A stretch of 64,000 bases of DNA from the NCBI RefSeq assembly GCF_001747095.1, contig NZ_MDGP01000001.1, positions 4,384,001-4,448,000 of the forward strand. The letters are read 5' to 3'. Positions within the stretch are counted from its first letter, which is position 1. Every line of letters starts with the position of its first letter. The position numbers and the translations under genes were made by a program. The DNA is from Roseivirga sp. 4D4. Lineage in GTDB: Bacteria; Bacteroidota; Bacteroidia; Cytophagales; Cyclobacteriaceae. The notes under the pieces are model-generated. The model did not search any database, was not told where the DNA came from, and worked only from the letters and a program-made list of their open reading frames with translations. Below, piece after piece: positions 16,702-24,695 of the stretch.

Positions 16702-19329
16702 TTATTCAGTCCTTAAAGTTTGTGCGGGATTTGACTTGGCTGCCTTCCATGTCTGACTGCCTATGGTCATAAAGCCGATCACGAATATGACGATTACCCC
16801 TAGTAGTAGTTCTAAGGCACCTATATCTGCTCTGTGTGCCTGATCCGAAAGCAAGACGCTGTCGAATAAATAATAAGTACTCGGTATAGCGATCAGTGAA
16901 GCGATTAGTAAAAGCCACATAAAACCTCTGGATAGTAAAGTGATCAGGCTGCCTTCTGAGGCACCGAGCACCTTTCGAATACTGATTTCCTTGAGTCGTG
17001 TTTCAGCCGTGTAAACTCCCATTCCCAATAAACCAAGTGCGGAAATGGTGATGGTGATAAAGGCCAGAAACCCTACAATGGTAAACATTACCTCAAATTC
17101 AGAATATGCCGCTTCAATACGTTCATCATAGAAGGATCCTCTGAACTCATGGACATCATCAAATTCAAGCCATGCTGCCTCAATTTTTTGTCTGGTGTTC
17201 AAAATATTATCACTCATGATTTTCAAATTGAGTATTTCGGCATTCTGAGGTTGATGCCTGAAAGCGAAGCATTCAATTTCTGAGTCCAAAGTGGCATAGT
17301 GAAAGTTCTTCACAACACCCTGAACGATCAATGATGACTCTGGACCGAACTTCAATACTTTGCCGATCGCTTCTTCAGGTGTTCCAAGTTTAAACTTGTT
17401 CAAGATGGTTTCATTGACAATAACCGTTTCCTCTTTTTCAACCTTATCCTTTTTGACAAAATTGGTTCCAGCCAAAAGTTGATGACCCATTAAAGGGATG
17501 TATTTATGGTCTATTTGCGATAGATAAACGGTGGCTGAATCAAGACCATCCTCACTCTTAGCTCTATTCGCATATCTGCTTCCGGTACTGAGTACATGAG
17601 ATGATAGGGAGATGTCTGTGATCTCTGGAATTTGCTCAAAAATGGCTTTTGTCAAATAAGGATCGTTACCCGCTAAACTGACATTCAATACGTTCTCAGT
17701 ATCAAACCCTAAGTCGAAATTCAATGCGTATTTGAATTGTCGATTGGCAATACTTGCCGAAATGATAAATGCCAAGGACAGCGTAAACTGTACCACAATG
17801 AGCACCTTCCTTAGATTGATCTTTGAGAATAGCCGAGTGCTGGAAGCGTCTTTGAGCACTTGAATGGCTCTTAACTTCGATAGGAACAAAGAAGGAATAA
17901 AGCCTGCGGATATGCCTACGCCAATGGCAAACAACAAGAAATACACAAGCATGATGGGCTCATGTTCGAGCTTTAAGCTCCTTTGCATCTCGGGGCTAAG
18001 ATTCAAGAAGAGAGGCTTGAGCACAAAGAATAACAGATAGGCAATGATCAGGGAACAAACAGAAATGATGCAAGCCTCGATGGTAAATTGAGTGAAGACC
18101 TGTTTTTTAGTCGCACCAACAACTTTCCTAACACCAACTTCTTTTGCTCTTCTCAACGATCGGGCTATTGATAGGTTTGTGTAGTTGAAGGCCGCAGATA
18201 AAATGACCACAAAGGCTAATACACCTAAGATCCATAGGGCTTGATTGCCAATGCTTTCTCCTATTTGATTACTCATATCTGGACCCGACATGATATTGGT
18301 TAAGGGTTGGGTTCCCAGAATTATTTTCGTCTGATCTTGAGGAGATGTCTCATCATCTGCAATCGAAGTAAGGCGGGCCTGAACTTGGTCTATGCTTGTG
18401 TTTTCGTCTAGCTTGAAATAAGCATAGTTAGACCACATGTTATGCCAATTTAACCACCAGTCGTTCTCTTCTCTTTTACGTTCTTCTTGTTCATATGTGG
18501 TATAAGAAATCAATGCAGAAAACTTGAAGTGTGAATTGAAAGGCGGTTTTTCTACCACGCCTGTGACACGGTAGTTCTGATCATTCATGAGAATGGTCTG
18601 ATCCATCGGATCTTGATCAGGGAAGAATTTCTCAGCAGTCTCATCTGTTAGAACTACTGAATATGGTTCGGCAAGTGCTTCGTTAGCATCCCCCCTTAAG
18701 AGGTTAAAAGAGAAGACCTTGAAGAAGTCATTATCTACCCAGGGAGCATTAAAAGGGAAGGTGTTGTCTCCCACTTTAGCATCGGCACGGAAACTTCTGG
18801 TAATAATTGTGGCTGCTTCTATACCTGGTACCTCAGCCTTAAGCCTTCTGCCAGCAAGAACGGAGGTAGAGGCGAACAGGTTAGGTTCATTTTCTAAATA
18901 TTTCTGAGCATTGGTTACCCTGTGAATCCTGTCATAATCGGCATGAAAACGATCATAGTTCTTAACCTCCGAGAACATGGTGATCATTAACAGGCATACT
19001 GACATACTGATCGCTAACCCCAGGACATTAATGGCCGAAAAGAGTTTGTTTCTACCGATACTTCTAATAGATGTTTTGAAATAGTTTTTAAACATGATGA
19101 ATTGTGTTAGTTGACCTAATATTTCGAGTTTTTTGACGGTATAGGGCTTGAAGAACTTGATCACATCTAAAGTGTAATTCAGGCGTGCTCTCCGTCTGCC
19201 CTTAGTTTCTATATTTCTTTCAAAGTATTCATATAGATCACCCTGTAGGTCTTCGAATAGTTCTGGTTTGCAGTACCATTCCAAAAACCGGTTGGCCCAT
19301 TTGGGTGGGTGAACACTATTGTTTTTCAT
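16702..19329 (-). CDS. PadR-linked MacB/FtsX-type permease with prefix domain (permease 4)
   Basis: An 875-residue permease starting with an ATGA overlap to padR module 4. The second-type prefix reads HPPKWANRFLEWYCKPELFED, QGDLYEYF and YTLDVIKFFKPYTVKK. The FtsX halves contain RRAKEVGVRKVVGA and RLKEISIRKVLGA. The body matches permease 2B along most of its length (NYDRFHADYDRIHRVTNAQ, WHNMWSNYAY, ALNFDLGFDTENVLNVSL), though the prefix does not. It sits in the inner membrane with large extracytoplasmic domains. No ATPase or fusion protein is near. Function unknown. Confidence 0.85.
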   Translation of the reverse strand: MKNNSVHPPKWANRFLEWYCKPELFEDLQGDLYEYFERNIETKGRRRARLNYTLDVIKFFKPYTVKKLEILGQLTQFIMFKNYFKTSIRSIGRNKLFSAINVLGLAISMSVCLLMITMFSEVKNYDRFHADYDRIHRVTNAQKYLENEPNLFASTSVLAGRRLKAEVPGIEAATIITRSFRADAKVGDNTFPFNAPWVDNDFFKVFSFNLLRGDANEALAEPYSVVLTDETAEKFFPDQDPMDQTILMNDQNYRVTGVVEKPPFNSHFKFSALISYTTYEQEERKREENDWWLNWHNMWSNYAYFKLDENTSIDQVQARLTSIADDETSPQDQTKIILGTQPLTNIMSGPDMSNQIGESIGNQALWILGVLAFVVILSAAFNYTNLSIARSLRRAKEVGVRKVVGATKKQVFTQFTIEACIISVCSLIIAYLLFFVLKPLFLNLSPEMQRSLKLEHEPIMLVYFLLFAIGVGISAGFIPSLFLSKLRAIQVLKDASSTRLFSKINLRKVLIVVQFTLSLAFIISASIANRQFKYALNFDLGFDTENVLNVSLAGNDPYLTKAIFEQIPEITDISLSSHVLSTGSRYANRAKSEDGLDSATVYLSQIDHKYIPLMGHQLLAGTNFVKKDKVEKEETVIVNETILNKFKLGTPEEAIGKVLKFGPESSLIVQGVVKNFHYATLDSEIECFAFRHQPQNAEILNLKIMSDNILNTRQKIEAAWLEFDDVHEFRGSFYDERIEAAYSEFEVMFTIVGFLAFITITISALGLLGMGVYTAETRLKEISIRKVLGASEGSLITLLSRGFMWLLLIASLIAIPSTYYLFDSVLLSDQAHRADIGALELLLGVIVIFVIGFMTIGSQTWKAAKSNPAQTLRTE

Positions 19330-19658
19330 ATGAATTTCAGGTTGAATTCTGGTATCACACTCCAGAATTGATCTCTTTGTTCCTTTACTTTAGTGAGTGC
19401 CACTTTTCCGGCATGTGTGACAGTAAAGAAGCGTTTCCTTCTCCCTCCACGGGCATTGGTTGGATCGCCTAAGTGTGATTTCACAAAGCCTTTTTTGTCC
19501 AAGCGATTGAGTACAGCATGGACTACGCTAAGCTTTACTTTCCGATCCGTAACACGCTCAATTTCATCACAAATGGCCACGCTGTAGGCTTCATCGATGA
19601 GTGCGGCAATGGTGAGTAGCACGATTTCTTCAAATTCACCAAGGTTCGTTCCTTTCAT
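19326..19658 (-). CDS. PadR family transcriptional regulator (module 4)
   Basis: A 110-residue PadR winged-helix protein starting MKGTNLGEFEE. The recognition helix is VKLSVVHAVLNRL (41-53), second class with module 3, and the wing carries ARGGRRKRFFTVT. It has two extra features compared with its paralogues: Ser instead of Gly after AY in helix 2 (EAYSVAICDEI) and a cysteine in that helix. It heads a two-gene operon with permease 4 and is transcribed from an AT-rich region with imperfect repeats. Confidence 0.9.
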   Translation of the reverse strand: MKGTNLGEFEEIVLLTIAALIDEAYSVAICDEIERVTDRKVKLSVVHAVLNRLDKKGFVKSHLGDPTNARGGRRKRFFTVTHAGKVALTKVKEQRDQFWSVIPEFNLKFI

Positions 19659-19665
19659 ACTTTCG

Positions 19666-19732
19666 TTATTTATTCTTTAAATGTATAAAAAATAGAAATA
19701 GACTTACTCATTATTTATACAAAACATGAATA
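19666..19732 (-). promoter_or_regulatory. AT-rich imperfect repeats upstream of padR module 4
   Basis: An imperfect 22-bp direct repeat (19666-19687 and 19711-19732, 16 of 22 identical). There is also an inverted pair TGTATAAA (19682-19689) / TTTATACA (19714-19721), 32 bp start to start. It is weaker than the boxes of the other modules but lies at the same place, 7 bp from the start codon. Confidence 0.35.
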
Positions 19733-19842
19733 TATATAGGGAGTACATTTCGGAAGATAATGTTACGAGGACAATTTTCTTTAGGAAAGCCTTTCGAGGT
19801 GAAACGGTGTAATGTTGTAGTCAACCGTTCGATTAGGGGAAT

Positions 19843-19880
19843 AAAAAAGGAGCAATCGACTTATCGATTACTCCTTTTCT
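19843..19880 (-). terminator. Terminator of the biotin-carrier/pyrH/frr operon
   Basis: AAAAGGAG-c-AATCGA / TCGATT-a-CTCCTTTT stem with loop CTTA and T-runs on both sides, 17 bp past the frr stop. The remaining sequence up to the padR module 4 boxes (19733-19842) shows only a weak AACGGT/ACCGTT pair. Confidence 0.85.
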
Positions 19881-19896
19881 TAAGACGCTGAAGGTT

Positions 19897-20457
19897 TTAA
19901 ACCGTCATGATGTCCTTCTCTTTGGTCTCAAGTAGACCGTCAAGGGTTTTGACATGCTGATCGGTTAGCGTTTGTACGTCTGCTTCAGCTCCTTTGACGG
20001 CATCTTCAGAAACACCCTCTTTCAAAAGTTTCTTTAACTCATCATTGGCTTCTTTGCGTGCATTTCTAACACTTACCTTAGCGTCTTCTGTTACTGCTTT
20101 TGATTGCTTTACCAATTGAACTCTTCTTTCTTCGGTAAGTTGAGGCACGCTGATGATAATGTTTTCGCCATCATTTTGAGGGTTAAAGCCAAGTCCGCTA
20201 TTAATAATGGTCTTTTCAATTTCTTGGATCGTAGACTTCTCCCACGGTTTGATGAAGATGGTTCGAGCGTCTGGGGTAGTTAGTGCTGCTACTTGGTTAA
20301 TGGGAGTAGGTGTACCGTAGTACTCAACCATTAAACCATCTAGCATGCTTGGCATTGCCTTGCCTGCACGAATTTTGGCCAATTCTGTTTTGCATCTTGC
20401 AATGGCCTTGTCCATCATTTCTTTAGCTGTCTCTAAGTAAATCTCAATCTCTTCCAT
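19897..20457 (-). CDS. frr: Ribosome recycling factor
   Basis: A 186-residue protein of normal RRF length. It splits post-termination ribosomes together with EF-G. Recognisable motifs are LAKIRAGKAMPSMLDGLMVEYYGTPTP near residue 25 and TIFIKPWEKSTIQEIEKTI. The C-terminal helical hairpin contains LTEERRVQLVKQSK and VRNARKEAND. It follows pyrH by 5 bp; pyrH-frr is a classical bacterial pair. It is the last gene of the operon, followed by a strong terminator. Confidence 0.97.
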   Translation of the reverse strand: MEEIEIYLETAKEMMDKAIARCKTELAKIRAGKAMPSMLDGLMVEYYGTPTPINQVAALTTPDARTIFIKPWEKSTIQEIEKTIINSGLGFNPQNDGENIIISVPQLTEERRVQLVKQSKAVTEDAKVSVRNARKEANDELKKLLKEGVSEDAVKGAEADVQTLTDQHVKTLDGLLETKEKDIMTV

Positions 20458-20462
20458 TGGGG

Positions 20463-21170
20463 TTAGCTTATAAGTGTACCAACTGACTCGTTTCCATTAA
20501 CGAGTTTTTCTAAGTTGCCAATTCTGTTCATATCAAACACAATGATCGGCACATTATTTTCTTGGCATAAGGTGAATGCCGTCATATCCATAATATTATA
20601 TCCCTTGCGGATCACTTCCTCAAAGCTGAGCTTTTCGAACCTTTCAGCGTTGGGATCCTTTTCAGGGTCGGCAGAATAAACTCCATCCACTCGAGTACCT
20701 TTAAGTACTACGTCTGCTTCAACTTCTATAGCTCTTAAGCTGGCTGTTGAATCCGTGGTGAAGTAGGGGTTACCAATACCAGCACCAAAAATGACAATTC
20801 TCCCTTTCTCTAAGTGACGTACGGCTCTCCTTCTGATGAATGGTTCGCAAACTGCTTCCATTTTGATGCCGGACATGAGACGGGTGTACATGCCGTGCTT
20901 TTCGAGTGTGCTTTGAATGGCCATGGCATTGATCACGGTTGCCAGCATTCCCATATAGTCACCCTGAACTCTATCTATGCCTGAAGCTTCAGCTTGAACA
21001 CCTCTATATATATTTCCACCTCCGATAACAATGGCAATTTCTACCCCGGAGTCATGTATCTTTTTAATGTCCAACGCATACTGCTCTAATCGAGCTGAGT
21101 CAATACCATAATTCTGCTCTCCCATTAGGGCTTCTCCACTCAGCTTTAACAATACTCTCTTGTAACCCAT
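20463..21170 (-). CDS. pyrH: Uridylate kinase (UMP kinase)
   Basis: A 235-residue kinase of the amino-acid-kinase fold that phosphorylates UMP to UDP in pyrimidine synthesis. Visible motifs are KLSGEALMG at the N-terminus, [10 protein letters not shown] (nucleotide binding), [28 protein letters not shown], and the ATP-site region [17 protein letters not shown]. The length is normal. It lies between the biotin-carrier gene (9-bp gap) and frr on the minus strand, so it is probably transcribed from the TATATTTG promoter near 21744. Confidence 0.97.
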   Translation of the reverse strand: MGYKRVLLKLSGEALMGEQNYGIDSARLEQYALDIKKIHDSGVEIAIVIGGGNIYRGVQAEASGIDRVQGDYMGMLATVINAMAIQSTLEKHGMYTRLMSGIKMEAVCEPFIRRRAVRHLEKGRIVIFGAGIGNPYFTTDSTASLRAIEVEADVVLKGTRVDGVYSADPEKDPNAERFEKLSFEEVIRKGYNIMDMTAFTLCQENNVPIIVFDMNRIGNLEKLVNGNESVGTLIS

Positions 21171-21179
21171 TTCTACTTT

Positions 21180-21677
21180 CTAAAATTTTATAAGGACTTG
21201 GCCTTTTTCTACACTATCACCTTTGGTGATTTCAATTGAGCTTACGGTACCATCTCCTGGAGCCTTGAGGACGTTTTCCATTTTCATAGCCTCCAATATC
21301 AAAAGCTGATCGCCCTTCTTAACTTCTTGCCCAGGTGTGACTAGTACGTCAAGGATTAAACCAGGCATTGGAGCCTTCATGTCATTTACTTGTGTACTGT
21401 CCAGGTTCGAAATCCCCATCTTCTCTAGGAGCATATCCATCTTATCTTTTAATTCGATTTCGAAAATCGACTTCTCAATTTTGATGGTTGCAGTTTTTGA
21501 GCTCGTGTCAATGCTTAGTATTTCAGCACGGAAACTTTTATGGTCCTTTAAGATTAAAAAAGAGTTATTGCTCTTTTGGTTTAATGACCAATCGAAAAGC
21601 TGGTTGTTATACATCAACTGGTCGCCTTCAAATGTTATTGAAACAGGCGCTCCAGCAGAGGTTTTGGTCTGATACAT
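21180..21677 (-). CDS. Biotin/lipoyl-attachment domain protein (carboxylase biotin carrier)
   Basis: A 165-residue protein ending in a biotinyl domain (residues about 95-165): MKAPMPGLILDVLVTPGQEVKKGDQLLILEAMKMENVLKAP is split over the usual strands, with the biotinylated lysine in EAMKM. The N-terminal half is a beta-rich region as in the biotin-carrier part of acyl-CoA carboxylases. It probably serves an acyl-CoA or pyruvate carboxylase whose biotin carboxylase is not in the window. The carboxyltransferase at 60924-62510 is a possible partner, though far away. It is the first gene of the operon with pyrH and frr. A TGA directly before the ATG fixes the start. Confidence 0.85.
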   Translation of the reverse strand: MYQTKTSAGAPVSITFEGDQLMYNNQLFDWSLNQKSNNSFLILKDHKSFRAEILSIDTSSKTATIKIEKSIFEIELKDKMDMLLEKMGISNLDSTQVNDMKAPMPGLILDVLVTPGQEVKKGDQLLILEAMKMENVLKAPGDGTVSSIEITKGDSVEKGQVLIKF

Positions 21678-21743
21678 TCAGTAGGTTTTATGCTATTGAC
21701 TTCACCCGAAGAACTCATCATAAATACCTCGCTTGAAATCACG

Positions 21744-21751
21744 CAAATATA
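21744..21751 (-). promoter_or_regulatory. -7 element for the biotin-carrier/pyrH/frr operon
   Basis: TATATTTG on the minus strand matches the Bacteroidota -7 consensus TAnnTTTG, 66 bp upstream of the biotin-carrier start. No clear TTTG lies 19 bp further upstream. Confidence 0.45.
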
Positions 21752-21899
21752 TAGAACTATTTTGAATGGTTTGATGTCAAATTGAAGCTACTTTTGCGCA
21801 AGCTCAGAAAAGGAGATGATTCTTTGAAAAGGGCAATACAGGCGTTGTGGAGGCTATTTTCGCGCTTCGCGAAAAAGCTTCATCTTTTTATTGCAATTA

Positions 21900-21930
21900 T
21901 TTGAATAAAATAAAAAAGGGTCTAATTTTG
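21900..21930 (+). promoter_or_regulatory. Promoter of the tRNA-Tyr/Gly/Thr-tuf operon
   Basis: TTTG (21900-21903), 19 bp, TAATTTTG (21923-21930), then CAGTCCC. It belongs to the shared ribosomal promoter family described in the findings. Confidence 0.75.
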
Positions 21931-21985
21931 CAGTCCCTTTCGCAGAGAGGGTTTTTTGTGCGCTCTTTAACGTTCTGATAATCAA

Positions 21986-22068
21986 GGGGGGATACCAAAG
22001 CGGCCAACTGGGACGGACTGTAAATCCGTTGTCTTATGACTTCGCAGGTTCGAATCCTGCTCCCCCCA
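21986..22068 (+). tRNA. tRNA-Tyr (GTA)
   Basis: 83-nt class II tRNA. Acceptor GGGGGGA pairs with TCCCCCC, the anticodon loop contains GTA, there is a long variable arm, and the T-arm is GCAGG-TTCGAAT-CCTGC. The CCA end is not fully encoded (ACA follows). Confidence 0.95.
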
Positions 22069-22129
22069 CATTTTTCAATTTTAATTGAGATGCTCACTAA
22101 TGAGTGAGAGTCTTAATTGCAGTTGACAA

Positions 22130-22202
22130 GCGGGTGTAGCTCAGTTGGTAGAGCGACAGCCTTCCAAGCTGTAGGTCGCCGGTTCGAACCTGGTCACCCG
22201 CT
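22130..22202 (+). tRNA. tRNA-Gly (TCC)
   Basis: 73 nt. Acceptor GCGGGTG/CACCCGC, D-arm GCTCAGTTGGTAGAGC, anticodon stem ACAGC/GCTGT around CTTCCAA (anticodon TCC), and T-loop TTCGAAC. Confidence 0.95.
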
Positions 22203-22282
22203 CTGAATTTGAGTTACAAATAAAAAGTTCAGCACTACAAGTAGTCACTTGAATTAAGGGCTTTTGGATTGTTAACTTAAAA

Positions 22283-22354
22283 GCCGATGTAGCTCAGGGG
22301 TAGAGTGCTTCCTTGGTAAGGAAGAGGTCACGAGTTCAAATCTCGTCATTGGCT
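22283..22354 (+). tRNA. tRNA-Thr (GGT)
   Basis: 72 nt. Acceptor GCCGATG/CATTGGC, D-arm GCTCAGGGGTAGAGT, anticodon stem CTTCC/GGAAG around TTGGTAA (anticodon GGT), and T-arm ACGAG-TTCAAAT-CTCGT. Confidence 0.95.
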
Positions 22355-22374
22355 CTAAAAAGAAATTAATACGT

Positions 22375-22393
22375 TGAACCGAAGTACGGTTCA
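22375..22393 (+). other. Small perfect hairpin in the tuf leader
   Basis: TGAACCG-AAGTA-CGGTTCA between tRNA-Thr and tuf, 45 bp before the start codon. It could be an RNA-processing or attenuation element; there is no U-tract, so read-through into tuf is expected. Confidence 0.4.
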
Positions 22394-22438
22394 TGGCTTA
22401 AGAATAAATTATAACATTAATATTAACTAAAATTAATC

Positions 22439-23626
22439 ATGGCTAAAGAAACCTTTGACCGTTCCAAGCCGCACGTTAATATTGGTACTATCGGTCACGT
22501 TGACCACGGTAAGACCACATTAACTGCTGCAATTACTACAGTACTGGCAAATGATGGGCTTGCTGAAGTAAAAGATTTCTCTGCGATCGACAACGCTCCT
22601 GAGGAAAAAGAGAGAGGTATTACTATTAACACTTCTCACGTTGAATACCAAACTGACAACAGACACTACGCTCACGTTGACTGTCCGGGTCACGCGGATT
22701 ATGTGAAAAACATGGTTACGGGTGCTGCTCAAATGGATGGCGCTATTCTTGTAGTTGCTGCTACAGATGGACCAATGCCTCAAACTAGAGAGCATATCCT
22801 TTTGGCACGTCAGGTAGGTGTTCCTGCTCTTGTTGTTTTCATGAACAAGGTTGACCTTGTTGATGATGAAGAACTTCTTGAGCTAGTTGAAATGGAAGTG
22901 AGAGAATTGCTTTCTTTCTACGAATTCCCTGGTGACGATATTCCAGTTATCCAAGGTTCTGCTCTAGGTGGGTTGAACAACGAAGGTAAGTGGGTTGACA
23001 AAATCAAAGAATTGATGACTGCTGTGGATGAGTACATTCCTCTTCCTGAGCGTCTGACTGACAAAGATTTCTTGATGCCTGTAGAGGACGTATTCTCGAT
23101 CACTGGTCGTGGTACTGTGGCTACTGGTAGAATCGAAAGAGGTGTAATCAACTCTGGAGATCCTGTTGACATCATCGGTATGGGTGCAGAAGACATGAAG
23201 TCTACTATCACTGGTGTTGAGATGTTCCGTAAGATTTTGGATAGAGGTGAAGCTGGTGACAACGTAGGTCTATTGCTTAGAGGTATCGAGAAAACTGATA
23301 TCAAAAGAGGAATGATCATTTGTAAGCCTGGTTCTGTGAATCCACATGCTCACTTCAAAGCTGAAGTTTATGTGCTTTCAAAAGAAGAAGGTGGACGTCA
23401 CACTCCATTCTTTAACAAGTACCGTCCTCAGTTCTACTTAAGAACGACTGACGTAACTGGTGAGATCATGCTTCCAGCTGATATCGAAATGGTTATGCCT
23501 GGTGATAACGTGACTATCGAAGTTAACTTGATTAACAAAGTAGCACTTGAGCCTGGACTACGTTTTGCAATCAGAGAAGGTGGTAGAACAGTAGGTGCTG
23601 GTCAGGTAACTGAGATCCTAGACTAA
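22439..23626 (+). CDS. tuf: Elongation factor Tu
   Basis: A 395-residue translational GTPase that delivers aminoacyl-tRNA to the ribosome. G motifs: GHVDHGKT (residues 19-26), [24 protein letters not shown], and SALGG. Domains 2 and 3 are intact, ending in [11 protein letters not shown]. The length is normal. It lies between tRNA-Thr and tRNA-Trp, the common tRNA-tuf-tRNA-secE arrangement. It is followed by a 14-bp hairpin terminator, so it is mostly separate from secE. The codon choice looks strongly biased, as usual for this gene. Confidence 0.99.
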   Translation: MAKETFDRSKPHVNIGTIGHVDHGKTTLTAAITTVLANDGLAEVKDFSAIDNAPEEKERGITINTSHVEYQTDNRHYAHVDCPGHADYVKNMVTGAAQMDGAILVVAATDGPMPQTREHILLARQVGVPALVVFMNKVDLVDDEELLELVEMEVRELLSFYEFPGDDIPVIQGSALGGLNNEGKWVDKIKELMTAVDEYIPLPERLTDKDFLMPVEDVFSITGRGTVATGRIERGVINSGDPVDIIGMGAEDMKSTITGVEMFRKILDRGEAGDNVGLLLRGIEKTDIKRGMIICKPGSVNPHAHFKAEVYVLSKEEGGRHTPFFNKYRPQFYLRTTDVTGEIMLPADIEMVMPGDNVTIEVNLINKVALEPGLRFAIREGGRTVGAGQVTEILD

Positions 23627-23654
23627 GACACTAAGTCTTTATAGATTTTTAATA

Positions 23655-23688
23655 CAAACGCGTTTTCGATTTTTCGGAAGCGCGTTTG
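23655..23688 (+). terminator. tuf terminator hairpin
   Basis: 14-bp stem 23655-23668 / 23675-23688 (outer part CAAACGCG/CGCGTTTG perfect, inner part with two G-T wobbles) and loop ATTTTT. The right arm contains the -33 box of the next promoter. Confidence 0.8.
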
Positions 23689-23716
23689 TTTCGTTATAAA
23701 TAATTTTCTACATTTG
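23685..23716 (+). promoter_or_regulatory. Promoter of the tRNA-Trp-secE-nusG operon
   Basis: TTTG (23685-23688), 20 bp, TACATTTG (23709-23716), followed by CAGCCCGTTTCGGGC, which could fold into a small hairpin at the RNA 5' end. Confidence 0.75.
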
Positions 23717-23839
23717 CAGCCCGTTTCGGGCTTCTGTGGCATTTGAGGCGCTTTTTTAAAGAATTTTTTATCCTTCAAAATAGCGTTTTAACCCCTTGAT
23801 AATCAAGGAGTTTTGTCCGAAGTCTGGATGGAGTTGAAT

Positions 23840-23912
23840 ACGGGTGTAGCTCAGTTGGTAGAGCAGTGGTCTCCAAAACCAAAGGTCGTGAGTTCGAATC
23901 TTACCACCCGTG
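23840..23912 (+). tRNA. tRNA-Trp (CCA)
   Basis: 73 nt. Acceptor ACGGGTG/CACCCGT, discriminator G, D-arm GCTCAGTTGGTAGAGC, anticodon loop CTCCAAA (anticodon CCA), and T-loop TTCGAAT. It is 21 bp upstream of secE. Confidence 0.95.
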
Positions 23913-23933
23913 CAAAAAAAAGAAGTAAAACCG

Positions 23934-24122
23934 ATGAGTAAATTAAAGTCCTTTATTACCGCTTCTTATGACGAGATGAGGCATAAAGTAAGCTGGCCTA
24001 AGTATTCTGATCTTCAGAGTAGTTCTGTGTTAGTATTAGTAGCCTCTTTAATATTCGCACTTTTCATTGGTGTGATTGATTTAGGGTTCGATGAAATAAT
24101 GGACTGGTTTTACAAGCTATAA
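23934..24122 (+). CDS. secE: Preprotein translocase subunit SecE
   Basis: A 62-residue single-span subunit of the SecYEG channel. The amphipathic start [20 protein letters not shown] is the SecE signature and one TM segment follows ([19 protein letters not shown]). I start at ATG 23934, because longer in-frame starts run into the tRNA-Trp gene. It is followed 14 bp later by nusG, as in most bacteria. Confidence 0.95.
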   Translation: MSKLKSFITASYDEMRHKVSWPKYSDLQSSSVLVLVASLIFALFIGVIDLGFDEIMDWFYKL

Positions 24123-24136
24123 GAAACGATCGAACG

Positions 24137-24694
24137 ATGTCAGAACTAAAGTGGTATATGGTTAGGGCCGTATCAGGCCAGGAAAGAAAAGCGAAAGAAT
24201 ATCTTGAGAATGAGATTGACCGTGAGCAATTCACGGAAGAGATTCCTCAGGTAATGATTCCTTCGGAAAAAGTTTACGAGATCCGTAATGGAAAGAAGAA
24301 ATCTCGTGATCGTAATATGTTTCCTGGGTACATCATGGTACAAGCTAATCTTGCCAATGGTGAAGTCGTTCACATGATCAAAAATATTCCTGGAATCATA
24401 GGGTTCTTAGGTCAAAAGGCTGGCCAAGCTTCCACACCGCCAGTCCCATTACGTCAAGGCGAAGTAGACCGTATCTTAGGTAAGGTTGAAGAGATTGATG
24501 ATTTTGACGAACAACTAGATTCTCCTTACATAGTCGGAGAGACCGTAAAAGTAATGGACGGTCCTTTCAGTGGGTTTACAGGAACTATAGAGGAGGTATT
24601 TGAGGAACGAAGAAAACTTAATGTTATGGTTAAGATCTTCGGCCGAAATACACCTGTTGAATTAAGTTACATGCAAGTAGAAAAACAAGATTAA
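24137..24694 (+). CDS. nusG: Transcription termination/antitermination factor NusG
   Basis: A 185-residue protein with an N-terminal NGN domain ([19 protein letters not shown]... [11 protein letters not shown]) that binds the RNA polymerase clamp, and a C-terminal KOW domain ([21 protein letters not shown]) that contacts ribosomal S10 or Rho. The length is normal. The rplK start codon follows after one base, so the two are translated in close sequence. Confidence 0.98.
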   Translation: MSELKWYMVRAVSGQERKAKEYLENEIDREQFTEEIPQVMIPSEKVYEIRNGKKKSRDRNMFPGYIMVQANLANGEVVHMIKNIPGIIGFLGQKAGQASTPPVPLRQGEVDRILGKVEEIDDFDEQLDSPYIVGETVKVMDGPFSGFTGTIEEVFEERRKLNVMVKIFGRNTPVELSYMQVEKQD

Positions 24695-24695
24695 T

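Larger units (their letters stand above)
21678..21985. other. Intergenic region between divergent operons
   Basis: About 308 bp without a credible gene. It contains the minus-strand promoter near 21744, a perfect hairpin TTTTCGCG-CTT-CGCGAAAA (21857-21875) that may end stray transcription, and the plus-strand tRNA promoter at 21900-21930. Confidence 0.6.

Noticed and set aside
3120..19658. Complete MacAB-type macrolide or lipoprotein export system
   Set aside because: The permeases lack the N-terminal ATPase domain of MacB, and no ATPase, fusion protein or outer-membrane channel is encoded in the block.
3120..19658. Mobile element or genomic island carrying the permease array
   Set aside because: No transposase, integrase, target duplication or tRNA-end junction is visible. 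The copies look like diverged tandem paralogues.
19801..19835. AACGGT/ACCGTT inverted pair between padR module 4 and frr
   Set aside because: Only six base pairs with a 15-nt loop and no T-run; not distinguishable from chance.
21675..21760. Short minus-strand frame starting MMSSSGEV upstream of the biotin carrier
   Set aside because: It runs out of frame into the carrier gene and stops after about 28 codons, with no sign of conservation visible; a leader peptide cannot be shown.
21857..21875. TTTTCGCG-CTT-CGCGAAAA hairpin as a small RNA gene
   Set aside because: No promoter with proper distance and no T-run terminator on one strand. It is kept only as a hairpin in the intergenic region.
23910..23933. 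Longer N-terminus for secE
   Set aside because: The earlier start lies within the tRNA-Trp gene. ATG 23934 gives a normal SecE.
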